Below are positions 52,798-61,172 of a DNA stretch of 64,000 bases, in pieces. The notes under the pieces were generated by a model. That model saw only the letters and a list, made by a program, of their open reading frames with translations, was not told the origin of the DNA and made no database searches. The translations under genes and the position numbers were made by a program. Source of the stretch: Glycomyces tritici (lineage in GTDB: Bacteria > Actinomycetota > Actinomycetes > Mycobacteriales > Micromonosporaceae); the NCBI RefSeq assembly GCF_030403505.1, contig NZ_JAUEMJ010000005.1, positions 123,879 to 187,878 of the forward strand, in the 5' to 3' direction. How positions within the stretch are numbered: the first letter of the stretch is position 1; each line of letters begins with the position of its first letter.

Positions 52798-54873
52798 TCA
52801 CTGAATCGCGAAGATCCGGGCGGCCGGCCCGGCGGGCACTTCGAGCACCGGCGCGCCGTCGCCGGTGCGGATCGTCCACTGCGGCAGCGCGGCCGGGTAC
52901 ACCTGCGCCACGGTCCGCCCCTCCAGCTCCGGCAGCGCGATCTCGGCGGCCCCGCCCCGCGACCACACCGCCAGCAGCGACTGCGGGCCCGCGTCGAGCT
53001 GCAGCGCCACGACCTCGTCCTCCCAGCGCGGCAGCCCGAGCGGCCACGTCGGCACCGCCTCGGCGATGCGGTGGCGCCAGTCCTTGTGGAGCATGACGGC
53101 CTCGCGCACCAGCGCCGACTGCTCCGCGCTCAGCTCGTTCAGGAACCCGGACAGGTAGATCCGCCCGACGACGCCCGCCGTCATCGCGAACGCCGTCTCC
53201 TCCAGGCTCATCGACGCGGCCGGATACGCCCAGTTGCCGGCCTGCTCGGGGAGCACGCTCGCGGGGGCGGCGGCGGCGATCGGCGCATACGACCGGAACT
53301 CCTGCTGGTCGCTCGTGGACTGCAGGTGCACCACGGAGAGGAGGTTGTAGTCCATGCGCATCGCGCCCGAACCGCAGTTCTCGAACAGCAGGCCCGGGTG
53401 GCGCTCCTGCGCGTCGCGCAGCCAGTCCGTGTACGCCAGGGTGTGCCCCAGGAGCCCGGCCCCCGGACCCGCGGCGTCCACATCGGTCCCCAGCCCCGTG
53501 TTCGTGTTGTAGTCGAGCTTGAAGAACCCGATCCCGAACTCGTCCACGAGCCGGTCGACCGTCTCGTCCAGATGCGCCCGCGCCGCCGGGTGCCGCAGGT
53601 CGAGCTGGAAGTGCCCGGCCTCGCTGACGCGCTCGCCGAACCGCTGGAAGAACGCCTCGTCCGGCAGCCGCTTCGCCATCGGCGACTCGACGCCCACCGC
53701 CTCCGGCTCCAGCCACAACCCGGGCCGCATGCCGTTGGCGCGGATGGCGTCGATGACCGACAGCAGCCCGCCCGTGAACCGCTCGGGCGCCTCGAGCCAC
53801 TCGCCGGCGTTGGTCCACCAGTTGCCCTCCAGGGCGGCGAACCAGCCGGCGTCGATGCAGAAGTACTCCGCGCCCGCCTCGCCCGCCGACTCGATGAGCG
53901 GCAGCAGCCGCTCCGTGGTCGGCCAGCCCATGAGCGTGTTCATGAAGTCGTTGTAGACCACCGGCAGTCGCGCGTCGACCGGGCGCACCTCACGGATCGC
54001 ACGCCGGTAGCCGGTGAGGGCCGCGAAGGCCGCGTCCCTGCCGCCGTCGGCGATGCAGACGCCGGCGGGCACCGAGGTGAACGCCTCGCCCGGCGCCAGG
54101 CGCGCGGCGAACTGGTGGTGCATGTCGGTCGCGCCGTGCACGCCCACGGTCACCGTCCCGCCGGTCAGCGCCGTCTCCCAGTGCCATCCGGCGCTGGTCT
54201 CGACCTGCCATGCCAGCGAGGGGCCGTCGGCGTTCGCCAGGACACCGGTCGGCAGGAACGTACCGCTCGACCAGCTGCCGTGGCTGGTCAGCGAGAACAG
54301 GCCGCGCGAGTACTGGCCGCCGTGGAGCTCCGGGTGGGTGTCGGGCAGCAGGTCGTGCAGCGGGCGCTGGTGCCAGCGCCCCTCGGCCAGCCACTCGCTC
54401 TCGCCCCACAGCAGTTCCTGCCCGCCCGTGTCGGGCACGGCCACGACCGCCGAGCTCACCGAGAGCAGCACGAGTTCGCGCTCGGACCCGTTGCGCACCG
54501 TGTGCCGGATCTGGAGGCCCGGTCCGGCGGCCCGGAACACGCTGGTCACCTCGAGGCCGGTCTCGTGGTCGTGCTGGGTGATCCGCAGTTCGCCGTCGAG
54601 CGATTCGCGCCCGGCGTAGCGCAGCCGCTGCCCGGCCCCCGAGTGCAGAAGGGTCTGGTTGTTGCGGGCGCGGTGCTCGCCGGGGGTGTAGACGTCCACG
54701 ATCGCCCAGGGTGCAGCGGCCGAAGGCGCATCGGGTCCGGTCGCGAGGCGCACGAGCCGCACCGGGCGGTCGTCGGCGTGGTCGAAACCGAGGTGCAGGC
54801 CCGGCGCGGCCCACTCGAAGGCCGGTTGCTCGTCGGGGCGGCGCGAGGCGGTCGGAGGCACTGCGGGCTCCAC
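52798..54873 (-). CDS. GH36 alpha-galactosidase, copy 2
   Basis: 691 residues, cytoplasmic. It has the same architecture and blocks as copy 1: CIDAGWFAALEGNWW, nucleophile in FFKLDYNTN, acid/base in STSDQQEF, and FENCGSGAMRMDYN. Differences cluster in the N-terminal supersandwich and surface loops. Two residues are added after AGWF near the active-site rim, which may alter linkage or chain-length preference. Its promoter matches that of copy 1. Confidence 0.9.
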   Translation of the reverse strand: MEPAVPPTASRRPDEQPAFEWAAPGLHLGFDHADDRPVRLVRLATGPDAPSAAAPWAIVDVYTPGEHRARNNQTLLHSGAGQRLRYAGRESLDGELRITQHDHETGLEVTSVFRAAGPGLQIRHTVRNGSERELVLLSVSSAVVAVPDTGGQELLWGESEWLAEGRWHQRPLHDLLPDTHPELHGGQYSRGLFSLTSHGSWSSGTFLPTGVLANADGPSLAWQVETSAGWHWETALTGGTVTVGVHGATDMHHQFAARLAPGEAFTSVPAGVCIADGGRDAAFAALTGYRRAIREVRPVDARLPVVYNDFMNTLMGWPTTERLLPLIESAGEAGAEYFCIDAGWFAALEGNWWTNAGEWLEAPERFTGGLLSVIDAIRANGMRPGLWLEPEAVGVESPMAKRLPDEAFFQRFGERVSEAGHFQLDLRHPAARAHLDETVDRLVDEFGIGFFKLDYNTNTGLGTDVDAAGPGAGLLGHTLAYTDWLRDAQERHPGLLFENCGSGAMRMDYNLLSVVHLQSTSDQQEFRSYAPIAAAAPASVLPEQAGNWAYPAASMSLEETAFAMTAGVVGRIYLSGFLNELSAEQSALVREAVMLHKDWRHRIAEAVPTWPLGLPRWEDEVVALQLDAGPQSLLAVWSRGGAAEIALPELEGRTVAQVYPAALPQWTIRTGDGAPVLEVPAGPAARIFAIQ

Positions 54874-54896
54874 TCTGGATAGAGATACATGGATGC

Positions 54897-54936
54897 GTCA
54901 ACGAATCAAGCTATCCGGGCGCTCGGCCGTGTACAA
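54897..54936 (-). promoter_or_regulatory. Promoter of GH36 copy 2
   Basis: On the minus strand TTGTAC (54936-54931), 17 nt, TAGCTT (54913-54908), then GATTCGTTGAC. It is the same arrangement and 17-base word as at 47755-47771. Confidence 0.75.
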
Positions 54937-54991
54937 GGGCCTGCACCGGAAAAAAGCCGATGAATCTTCCAGAAGTTGCAGACGGTAGTGG

Positions 54992-55013
54992 GATGAAATA
55001 TCGCTATTTCATC
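54992..55013. promoter_or_regulatory. Palindrome between GH36 copy 2 and GH5
   Basis: GATGAAATA-TCGC-TATTTCATC has perfect 9-bp arms. It lies 56 bp upstream of the GH36 -35 element and about 265 bp before the GH5 start, so it may serve either gene. A TTGACA at 55139-55144 might belong to a GH5 promoter but lacks a well-spaced -10. The rest of the gap shows nothing. Confidence 0.5.
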
Positions 55014-55278
55014 ATCAAACGGTCATTTCCACGGTGATGTGGTACGCGATTGCCAAGATAGATATGACCTATTCGCTCGCCCTGGCCGAGTGGCAAGGTC
55101 ACGGCTTGGACAATTTAGTTTCAACGGGTGACCGAACATTGACAGCGGCCAGTGAGGTATAGCAGTCTTTCCATATCTCTCCCCGCGGTCACCCGTCCGC
55201 GGAAGAGCCGGCATCACGCCCATCGCACCCCTCCGCGCTCGCGGACCGTCCCAGGGTGCGCCGAAAGGGGAAACTCCG

Positions 55279-56985
55279 TTGATACGCAAGGCAATGAGGC
55301 TGCTCCTGGCAGCCCCGATCGCGCTCTCCATGCTGGCCGTCCCGGCCGCATCGCAGGCGCAGGACGCTGAGCCCCAGACCGCCGAGGAGATCGTCGCGGC
55401 CATGCAGCCGGGCTGGAACCTCGGCAACTCCTTCGACGCCATGTGCTGCAGCCCCGGCGCCGACGAGACCGCCTGGGGCAACCCGCGGGTCGACGACACC
55501 TTCTTCGACGACATCGCCGCCGAGGGCTTCAACTCGGTCCGCATCCCCGTCAGCTGGGGCAACCACACCGGCCCCGCGCCCGACTACACCATCGACCCCG
55601 CCGTCATGGCCCGCGTCAAGCAGGCCGTCGACCGCGCCCTCGCCGCCGACCTCTACGTCATGATCAACACGCACCACGACTCGTGGCAGTGGATCACGAA
55701 GCTGGCCGACCCCGAGCAGCACGACCAGGTCAAGGCCCAGTTCGACGCCACCTGGGTCCAGATCGCGGACACCTTCGAGGACTACCCGCAGGAACTGGCG
55801 TTCGAGCCCCTCAACGAGGTGGGCTTCGATGAGGCCCTGACCCCGGGGAACGATCTCGACCACGAGCTCATGGCCGAGTTGAACAGCTCGTTCCACGCGA
55901 TCGTGCGCGGTTCCGGCGGTGGCAACGCCGACCGCCTCCTGGTCCTGGAGACGCTCCACACCTCGGCAGACCAGGTCCACTTGGACGCGCTCGCCGCCGA
56001 GATCGAGGCGCTGGACGACCCGATGCTGGCCGCGACCACGCACAACTACAGCTTCTGGCCCTTCAGCGTCAACGTCGCCGGGTACCCCTCGTACAACGAG
56101 GAGGTGCAGGACATGCTCGAAGCGACCTTCCAGGCCCATGTCGACACCTTCACCTCCAAGGGCATCCCGGTCATCATCGGCGAGTACAGCCTGCTCGACA
56201 ACTACGACCGCAAGGTCGAGCGCGGCGAGGTCCTGAAGTTCTTCGAGCACTTCGGCTACCTGGCCCGCACCTCCGGCATCACGACCATGTGGTGGGACAA
56301 CGGCACGCACTTCGACCGCTTCAAGCGCGAGTGGCGCGACCAGGAGCAGTTCGACTACATCTCCACGGCCTGGACCACCCGCTCGGGTACCGCCGCCTCG
56401 GACCTGCTGTTCGTCGACGCCTCGGACAAGATCACCGACAAGTCGATCACCTTGAACCTCAACGGTCTTGAGTTCGACAGGGTGAAGTTCGGGACCACTA
56501 CGTTGAAAGCCGGCAAGGACTACTCGCTGAGCGGCACGACCTTGACGATCAAGGCGAAGGTCCTGAAGCGCATCCTCGGCGACCGCGAGGTCGGCTCCAG
56601 CGCGCAGCTGAAGATCTTCTTCTCCGAAGGCATGCCCTGGAAGCTCAACGTCATCAACTCCGAGGACCCCTCGGTCGAGGACGCCACGGGCACCAACGCG
56701 TCGTTGACGATCCCCACGGCGTTCAACGGCGACCAGATGTCCACCATGGAGTCCGTCTACGCGGACGGCAGCGGGGCCGGCTACCACAACTGGGCCACGT
56801 TCCCGGAATTCTGGGACGACTTCAGGCCCGACTACGAGAACGGGACCATCCTGCTGACCAAGCGGTACCTGGACAGCCTCAAGGACGGCGAGCAGGTCTT
56901 CCTGACCCTCCACTTCTGGAGCGGCCAGACGATCGAGTACACCGTGGTCCGCAACGGCGAGACCGTCACCGGCGCGGTCGCTTAG
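55279..56985 (+). CDS. Secreted GH5 endoglucanase with C-terminal beta-sandwich modules
   Basis: 568 residues from TTG 55279 with GAAAGGGG 8 nt upstream. The next in-frame ATG (55294) has no ribosome site. The signal peptide ends near ASQAQ (about residue 28). The GH5 barrel (about 35-365) has GWNLGNSFDA, ETAWGNP, INTHHD, the acid/base Glu180 in FEPLNEV and the nucleophile Glu302 in IIGEYS. The ETAWGNP and RIPVSWGNH pattern resembles subfamily 4 (xyloglucanase, cellulase or lichenase). Residues 366-568 look like an X2/CBM46-type Ig-like pair (ITDKSITLNLNG, GKDYSLSGTTLTIKAKVL). Whether it cuts glucan or galactomannan is undecided. Confidence 0.85.
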   Translation: MIRKAMRLLLAAPIALSMLAVPAASQAQDAEPQTAEEIVAAMQPGWNLGNSFDAMCCSPGADETAWGNPRVDDTFFDDIAAEGFNSVRIPVSWGNHTGPAPDYTIDPAVMARVKQAVDRALAADLYVMINTHHDSWQWITKLADPEQHDQVKAQFDATWVQIADTFEDYPQELAFEPLNEVGFDEALTPGNDLDHELMAELNSSFHAIVRGSGGGNADRLLVLETLHTSADQVHLDALAAEIEALDDPMLAATTHNYSFWPFSVNVAGYPSYNEEVQDMLEATFQAHVDTFTSKGIPVIIGEYSLLDNYDRKVERGEVLKFFEHFGYLARTSGITTMWWDNGTHFDRFKREWRDQEQFDYISTAWTTRSGTAASDLLFVDASDKITDKSITLNLNGLEFDRVKFGTTTLKAGKDYSLSGTTLTIKAKVLKRILGDREVGSSAQLKIFFSEGMPWKLNVINSEDPSVEDATGTNASLTIPTAFNGDQMSTMESVYADGSGAGYHNWATFPEFWDDFRPDYENGTILLTKRYLDSLKDGEQVFLTLHFWSGQTIEYTVVRNGETVTGAVA

Positions 56986-57007
56986 CAACCGCACCTCGTA
57001 ATGCCAA

Positions 57008-57036
57008 GGGGCGCAGTCCTTCACGGACTGCGCCCC
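57008..57036. terminator. Bidirectional terminator after GH5
   Basis: GGGGCGCAGTCC (57008-57019) pairs perfectly with 57025-57036 around TTCAC, between convergent genes. Confidence 0.85.
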
Positions 57037-57045
57037 GCTTCGCGT

Positions 57046-57738
57046 TCAGGCCTTCGGCTCCCAGGGCACGGCGGCGCTGAAACACGTGCCGAGGAGGCGG
57101 GAGAGGTTCCAGTAGTCGTCGTCCACGGGCTCGTGCTCGCCCAGGAGCATGCGGGCCGCCGGGAACGGGCGCCCGGCCCGCAGCTGCGCGATCTCGATGA
57201 GGTCGGCGCGCTCGGCATCCGGGTCGCGGACCTCCTCCATGCCGGTCAGTGCGCGGCGGACCGCCGGCTGGAAGGTGCCCTCCTCCCACAGGCCTTCGAT
57301 CTCATCGAGCTCGATCGTGATGAACCGGCCCGGCGCGGTCGCCACGGCCTGCCTAAGCATCGCGGCGTGGTCGTCAAGGGGCCCTTCGGCGGCGAAGAGC
57401 CGGTTCAGCGCGGGCAGGGCGGCGTCGAGCTGGGTGAGCGCGCGGTCCTTGGCGACCAGTGGCGCGACGGCCTCGACCACGTCGCCCTCCTTGCCGCCCG
57501 GCACTTCGACGAAGTCGCCGGTCTTCGGGTCCCACTCGGCGACGTAGGCGTCCGGGTCGGCCTCGATCACGATGGTCTGCGTCCTGATGTCCGCCGGGCG
57601 GAAGAGGGCGAGCCACAGCAGCGGCACGCAGCGGGCGTCGTAGGCGACGACGCCGGTATCGGGTGCGAAGCCCGCCACCGTGGTCGAGGGGTACAGGGAG
57701 TCCCGGTCGGCGGTGCAGAGGTACGAGGAGTTCGGCAT
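57046..57738 (-). CDS. Conserved hypothetical protein (MPNSSYL type)
   Basis: 230 residues, without signal or membrane segments. It begins MPNSSYLCTADRD, like a group of actinobacterial proteins of unknown function that start MANRSYLY. The middle is acidic with an ITIELDEIEGLWEEGTFQPAV stretch, and the C-terminus ends WNLSRLLGTCFSAAVPWEPKA. I cannot assign a fold or role. It stands alone between secreted hydrolase genes. Confidence 0.7.
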   Translation of the reverse strand: MPNSSYLCTADRDSLYPSTTVAGFAPDTGVVAYDARCVPLLWLALFRPADIRTQTIVIEADPDAYVAEWDPKTGDFVEVPGGKEGDVVEAVAPLVAKDRALTQLDAALPALNRLFAAEGPLDDHAAMLRQAVATAPGRFITIELDEIEGLWEEGTFQPAVRRALTGMEEVRDPDAERADLIEIAQLRAGRPFPAARMLLGEHEPVDDDYWNLSRLLGTCFSAAVPWEPKA

Positions 57739-57782
57739 GGCCGGAGCCTATCCGGCACCTCCGACACGGCGAGCGCTCCGGG

Positions 57783-57851
57783 TTGACCGGATATCGACAA
57801 CTGTCTATGGTGGGGAGAACGAAACATTCGTCCTCAATGTCGAACGTTTCG
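57783..57851 (+). promoter_or_regulatory. Promoter with two CGAA-N3-TTCG operators
   Basis: TTGACC (57783-57788), a 17-nt spacer and TATGGT (57806-57811) precede CGAAACATTCG (57820-57830) and CGAACGTTTCG (57841-57851), 21 bp apart (two helical turns), at and just after the expected start site. Confidence 0.7.
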
Positions 57852-57949
57852 AGACATGCGGTGTGCGCCGACCCCGGCGCCTCCCGCAGCCGCGGCGCAT
57901 CCCGGCCCCGGCCCCCCGACCCGTCAGAAAACCCGAACCTGGAGTTCGC

Positions 57950-59749
57950 ATGAGACTGAGAGCGCTCACATCACGAGGTCGCGGCGTCGCCGCGCTCCTC
58001 ATAGCCTTCCTGATGGTCCTGTCCGCCCAACTGCTCGCGCCCCAAGCGGCGCAAGCGCAGACCGGGCTCACCGTGAACCTCGCCTCCAACGCCGGCCCGT
58101 CCGAGGGCGTCGGACTCGGCTTCCTCTACGGCATCAACGCGGACGGCTCCCAGCCGCCCGCGTCGCTCCTGGAACCCCTGCGCATGAACGCCTACCGCGC
58201 GGGCGGCCACATGACCCGCGGCTGGATCGAGGACGGGTACCGCAACGGCCAGGCCACCCAGACCATCCTCGCCTCGATCACCTCCCAGGCGCGGCGCTTC
58301 ACCGCCGCCCCCTACAACGCCCAGTACCAGGCCATCCTCAGCGACATGTACGGCGCGTACGGCGGCCAGGGCGCGAACACCATGTACCCCTGCGACAACG
58401 GCAACTGCTCGAACTGGGTGACCTTCCTCGAGACCGTCGTCGGGCAGCTGCGCGACACCGGACTGCCGATCGCCTACGACATCTGGAACGAGCCGGACAT
58501 CGACATCTTCTGGACGCGCGGGGTCAACAGCCCCCAGTACTTCCAGATGTGGGACACCGCCGTCCGCACCATCCAGCGCGTCGACCCCGACGCCGAGATC
58601 GTCGGCCCCTCCTTCGCGTACACGCCCGACCGCCGCCCCGAGCAGTGGCAGACCTTCCTCTCGCACGTGAAGGCCGCCGGGACCCTGCCGGACATGATCG
58701 CCAACCACACCCTCGGCAACGTCGACGACCCGGTGCGGGTGGGCGACTCCACGCTCGCAGCGCTGGCCGCCAACGGCATCCCGGCGCTTCCGCTCTCCGC
58801 CAACGAGTACCAGCCGCAGAACATGCAGACCGCCAACGTCACCGCCTGGTACCTGGCCCGGTTCGCGCAGTCCGACTACGACAACGCGATGCGCGGCAAC
58901 TGGGTCTGCTGCCTCACCCCGAACCTGACCGGGCTGCTGACGCAGGTCAACGGCACCTGGGGCCCGACGGGCAACTGGTGGGCGATGAAGTCCTATGCGG
59001 ACATGACCGGAACGCTCCTGCAGACCTCCGGCCAGGTCAACGGCACCGCGATCTCGGCGTCGAAGGACGAGGCCGCGCGCCGGGCGGTCGCGGTCCTGGG
59101 CAACATCAACGGCGCCACCGGGGCCACCTCGGTCACCTTCAACGGTCTGGCGTCGGTGCCGTGGCTGACCGAGGGCGGGAACGTCCACGTCACCGTCAAC
59201 CGCATGCCCGAGGGGGCGCTGAGCGCGCCGCAGGTCGTGTACAACCAGGACGTGAGCACCGCGAGCGGTTCGATCACGATCCCGTTCAACATCCAGAACG
59301 GCAACGACGCGTACTCCGTCTACCTCACCCCGGCGACCGGGGGCGGCGGCGAGGACGCCGGCCAGCTCCGCTCGGCCGCGTCCGGACGCTGCATGGACGT
59401 GCCGAACTCGGCGACGACCAACGGCACCCGCGTCCAGATCTGGGACTGCCACACCGGCGCCAACCAGCAGTGGACGCTGAGCACCGGCGGCGAACTCTCC
59501 GTCTACAGCGGAGGGACGCGGCGCTGCCTCGACGCGTACGGGAACCAGACGACCGCGGGCACGGCCGTGATCATCTGGTCCTGCCACGGCGGCGCGAACC
59601 AGCGCTGGACGATGCAAGCCGACGGCACCGTGAGGAACGCGCTCTCGGGCCTGTGCCTCGACGTCAACGGCGCGGCCACGGCGAACGGCACCCAGGCGGT
59701 GCTGTGGACCTGCCACGGCCAGCCCAACCAGCGGTGGACCCTAGGCTGA
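57950..59749 (+). CDS. Secreted clan-A-type glycoside hydrolase with ricin-B lectin domain
   Basis: 599 residues from ATG 57950, with GGAG 5 nt upstream. The signal peptide (basic MRLRALTSRGR, long hydrophobic core) ends near AAQAQ, residue 37. The catalytic domain has AYDIWNEPDIDIFW near residue 178, with the acid/base Glu of clan GH-A, and ALPLSANEYQ near 283, which may hold the nucleophile. This is closest in pattern to GH39/GH30-like barrels, but I cannot name the family. After a small beta domain, residues about 470-599 form one beta-trefoil with three QxW-type repeats (NQQWTL, NQRWTM, NQRWTL), a CBM13. The CGAA operators upstream suggest a pentosan or arabinogalactan substrate. Confidence 0.75.
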   Translation: MRLRALTSRGRGVAALLIAFLMVLSAQLLAPQAAQAQTGLTVNLASNAGPSEGVGLGFLYGINADGSQPPASLLEPLRMNAYRAGGHMTRGWIEDGYRNGQATQTILASITSQARRFTAAPYNAQYQAILSDMYGAYGGQGANTMYPCDNGNCSNWVTFLETVVGQLRDTGLPIAYDIWNEPDIDIFWTRGVNSPQYFQMWDTAVRTIQRVDPDAEIVGPSFAYTPDRRPEQWQTFLSHVKAAGTLPDMIANHTLGNVDDPVRVGDSTLAALAANGIPALPLSANEYQPQNMQTANVTAWYLARFAQSDYDNAMRGNWVCCLTPNLTGLLTQVNGTWGPTGNWWAMKSYADMTGTLLQTSGQVNGTAISASKDEAARRAVAVLGNINGATGATSVTFNGLASVPWLTEGGNVHVTVNRMPEGALSAPQVVYNQDVSTASGSITIPFNIQNGNDAYSVYLTPATGGGGEDAGQLRSAASGRCMDVPNSATTNGTRVQIWDCHTGANQQWTLSTGGELSVYSGGTRRCLDAYGNQTTAGTAVIIWSCHGGANQRWTMQADGTVRNALSGLCLDVNGAATANGTQAVLWTCHGQPNQRWTLG

Positions 59750-59755
59750 GTCCAC

Positions 59756-59791
59756 GCTCCGCCCGCCCGCGGTTCAGCGGGCGGGCGGAGC
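59756..59791. terminator. Terminator overlapping the lacI stop codon
   Basis: A 15-bp perfect stem (59756-59770 with 59777-59791) and the loop GGTTCA. The lacI stop (59774-59776, minus strand) lies in the loop, and one arm is coding, so one hairpin serves both convergent genes. Confidence 0.8.
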
Positions 59792-60811
59792 GGTGCTTGA
59801 GCGCAGGAGCAGTTCGGTGGCGATCTCCACGCGCCGATTGGGCGGCGTGCGGCCCGCCGCGAGGTCCAGGAGCATCGCCGCCGCCGTGGCCGCCATGTCG
59901 TGCAGCGGCTGGCGCACCGAGGTGAGCGGCGGAATCATCCACGTGGCCATCGGCAGGTCGTCGAAGCCGACCACGCTGAGGTCGTGCGGCACGCGCACGC
60001 CGAGCTCGGCCGCGGCGTGGTAGACGCCGAGCGCCGAGCCGTCGTTGCACGCGAAGATCGCCGTGGGCGGGTCCGGGAGGCGCAGCAGGGTCTTGGCGTG
60101 GTCGCGGCCGTCCTCGATCTGGAAGTCGCCGATGCACACCAGCTCGGGGTCCACCGGAACGCCGGCCAGGTCCATCGCGGCGCGGAACCCGTCCAGCCGG
60201 GCCCGGCCCGCGAGCACCCGTTCGGGGCCGGTGATGACGGCGATGCGGCGGTGCCCGAGTTCGAGCAGGTGCCGCGTGGCCTCCAGGCCGCCGTTCCAGT
60301 TGCTGGTGCCCACCGAGGGGTCGTCGTGGCCGGGCTCCCCGGTGGGGTCGACGGCGACTATCGCGATGTCCCTGGTGCGCAGGCGCTCCCGCTGCTCCGC
60401 GGTGACCCCGCAGAAGACGGGGATGACGCCCACCGGGCGGCGGGCCAGCACGTCCTCGACCCAGCCGCGGCCGGGGACGTGGCTGCCGCCGAGCTCGGAG
60501 ACGACGACGCCCAGGCCGTTCGCGCGCGCGACTGCGCTCACGCCGTTGACGACCTCGACCGGGTACAGCCCGCGCACCTCGTGGAAGAGGACCTCGATGA
60601 GCGGCGCGGGGCGTGAGGGGCGCTTCTGGCGGCGGTAGCCGTACCGGCGGATGAGCGTCTCGACGAGCTCGCGGGTCTCGGGGGCGACGTCGATGCGCCC
60701 GTTCACGACCTTGGAGACGGTGGCGACGGAGACGCCGGCCCGTGCGGCGAGCTGCGCGATGGTGAACGGCTCGCCTGGTGGCGCAGCGGGGGAGTCGGGG
60801 GAGGAGGTCAT
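59774..60811 (-). CDS. LacI-family regulator, candidate CGAA-N3-TTCG binder
   Basis: 345 residues. Helix-turn-helix TIAQLAARAGVSVATVSKVVNG, then DVAPETRELVETLIRRYGYRRQ, a pattern typical of actinomycete LacI proteins linked to xylose and xylan genes. The sensor domain has IFACNDGSALGVYHAAAELGV and LSVVGFDDLPMATWM. It is divergent from the short transcription unit at 60868 and next to two CGAA-type sites, and is therefore the best candidate to bind the sites at 712, 15962, 57820, 57841 and 60924 (inference). Confidence 0.9.
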   Translation of the reverse strand: MTSSPDSPAAPPGEPFTIAQLAARAGVSVATVSKVVNGRIDVAPETRELVETLIRRYGYRRQKRPSRPAPLIEVLFHEVRGLYPVEVVNGVSAVARANGLGVVVSELGGSHVPGRGWVEDVLARRPVGVIPVFCGVTAEQRERLRTRDIAIVAVDPTGEPGHDDPSVGTSNWNGGLEATRHLLELGHRRIAVITGPERVLAGRARLDGFRAAMDLAGVPVDPELVCIGDFQIEDGRDHAKTLLRLPDPPTAIFACNDGSALGVYHAAAELGVRVPHDLSVVGFDDLPMATWMIPPLTSVRQPLHDMAATAAAMLLDLAAGRTPPNRRVEIATELLLRSSTAPPAR

Positions 60812-60867
60812 GCGTGGATTCTAGCTGCGGTGGCACCGACAACGCCGGGTCGAGCGCGTTCCGAGGC

Positions 60868-60934
60868 TTGACATCCATTGATGGTTACCGATAACTTATA
60901 TTTCGAAGTTTCGATCTATCAATCGAAAGCTTCG
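60868..60934 (+). promoter_or_regulatory. Promoter with CGAA-type sites, upstream of a short terminated leader
   Basis: TTGACA (60868-60873), 18 nt, TAACTT (60892-60897). GTTACCGATAAC (60884-60895) overlaps the -10. CGAAGTTTCG (60904-60913) and CGAAAGCTTCG (60924-60934) follow, 20 bp apart, in the same layout as at 57783-57851. Confidence 0.6.
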
Positions 60935-61038
60935 GTTCGACCGAGACCCGGTACCACCCCCACCTCGGTCGGCTCCACCTGCGGCGCCGACGCCGTCCTC
61001 GCCGACATCTCCCACGATGCCAACGCCTGATTCCCCAT

Positions 61039-61080
61039 GGGGCGGCCGGTGCTTCCGAGCGATACCGAACCGGCCGCCCC
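61039..61080 (+). terminator. Hairpin between the 60868 promoter and the secreted GH127 gene
   Basis: GGGGCGGCCGGT (61039-61050) pairs perfectly with ACCGGCCGCCCC (61069-61080) around an 18-nt loop. It would end a transcript of about 180 nt from the 60868 promoter, or act as an attenuator before GH127. Between promoter and hairpin I see no convincing gene. A frame ending CGADAVLADISHDANA and a stop at 61030 lacks a start downstream of the promoter. Confidence 0.6.
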
Positions 61081-61094
61081 GCCCCGTCGGACGG

Positions 61095-61149
61095 ATTGAC
61101 CATCGCATTTATATATGTCGATTTCTGCTAACGTAAGTTCTCGGTAACA
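61095..61149 (+). promoter_or_regulatory. Possible local promoter of the secreted GH127
   Basis: An AT-rich patch with TTGACC (61095-61100), a CTAACGT -10-like word (61127-61133) and a TCGGTAAC half-site (61141-61148) that resembles the palindrome before the first GH127 gene. Spacing of TTGACC to any -10 is not ideal. Confidence 0.35.
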
Positions 61150-61172
61150 TTTCCCTTTTGGAGGTACGCCTC

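Noticed and set aside
60881..61030. 49-residue ORF ending CGADAVLADISHDANA as a ribosomal peptide precursor
   Set aside because: Its ATG lies upstream of the predicted -10, so the promoter there would not transcribe it. There is no ribosome site and no maturation genes.
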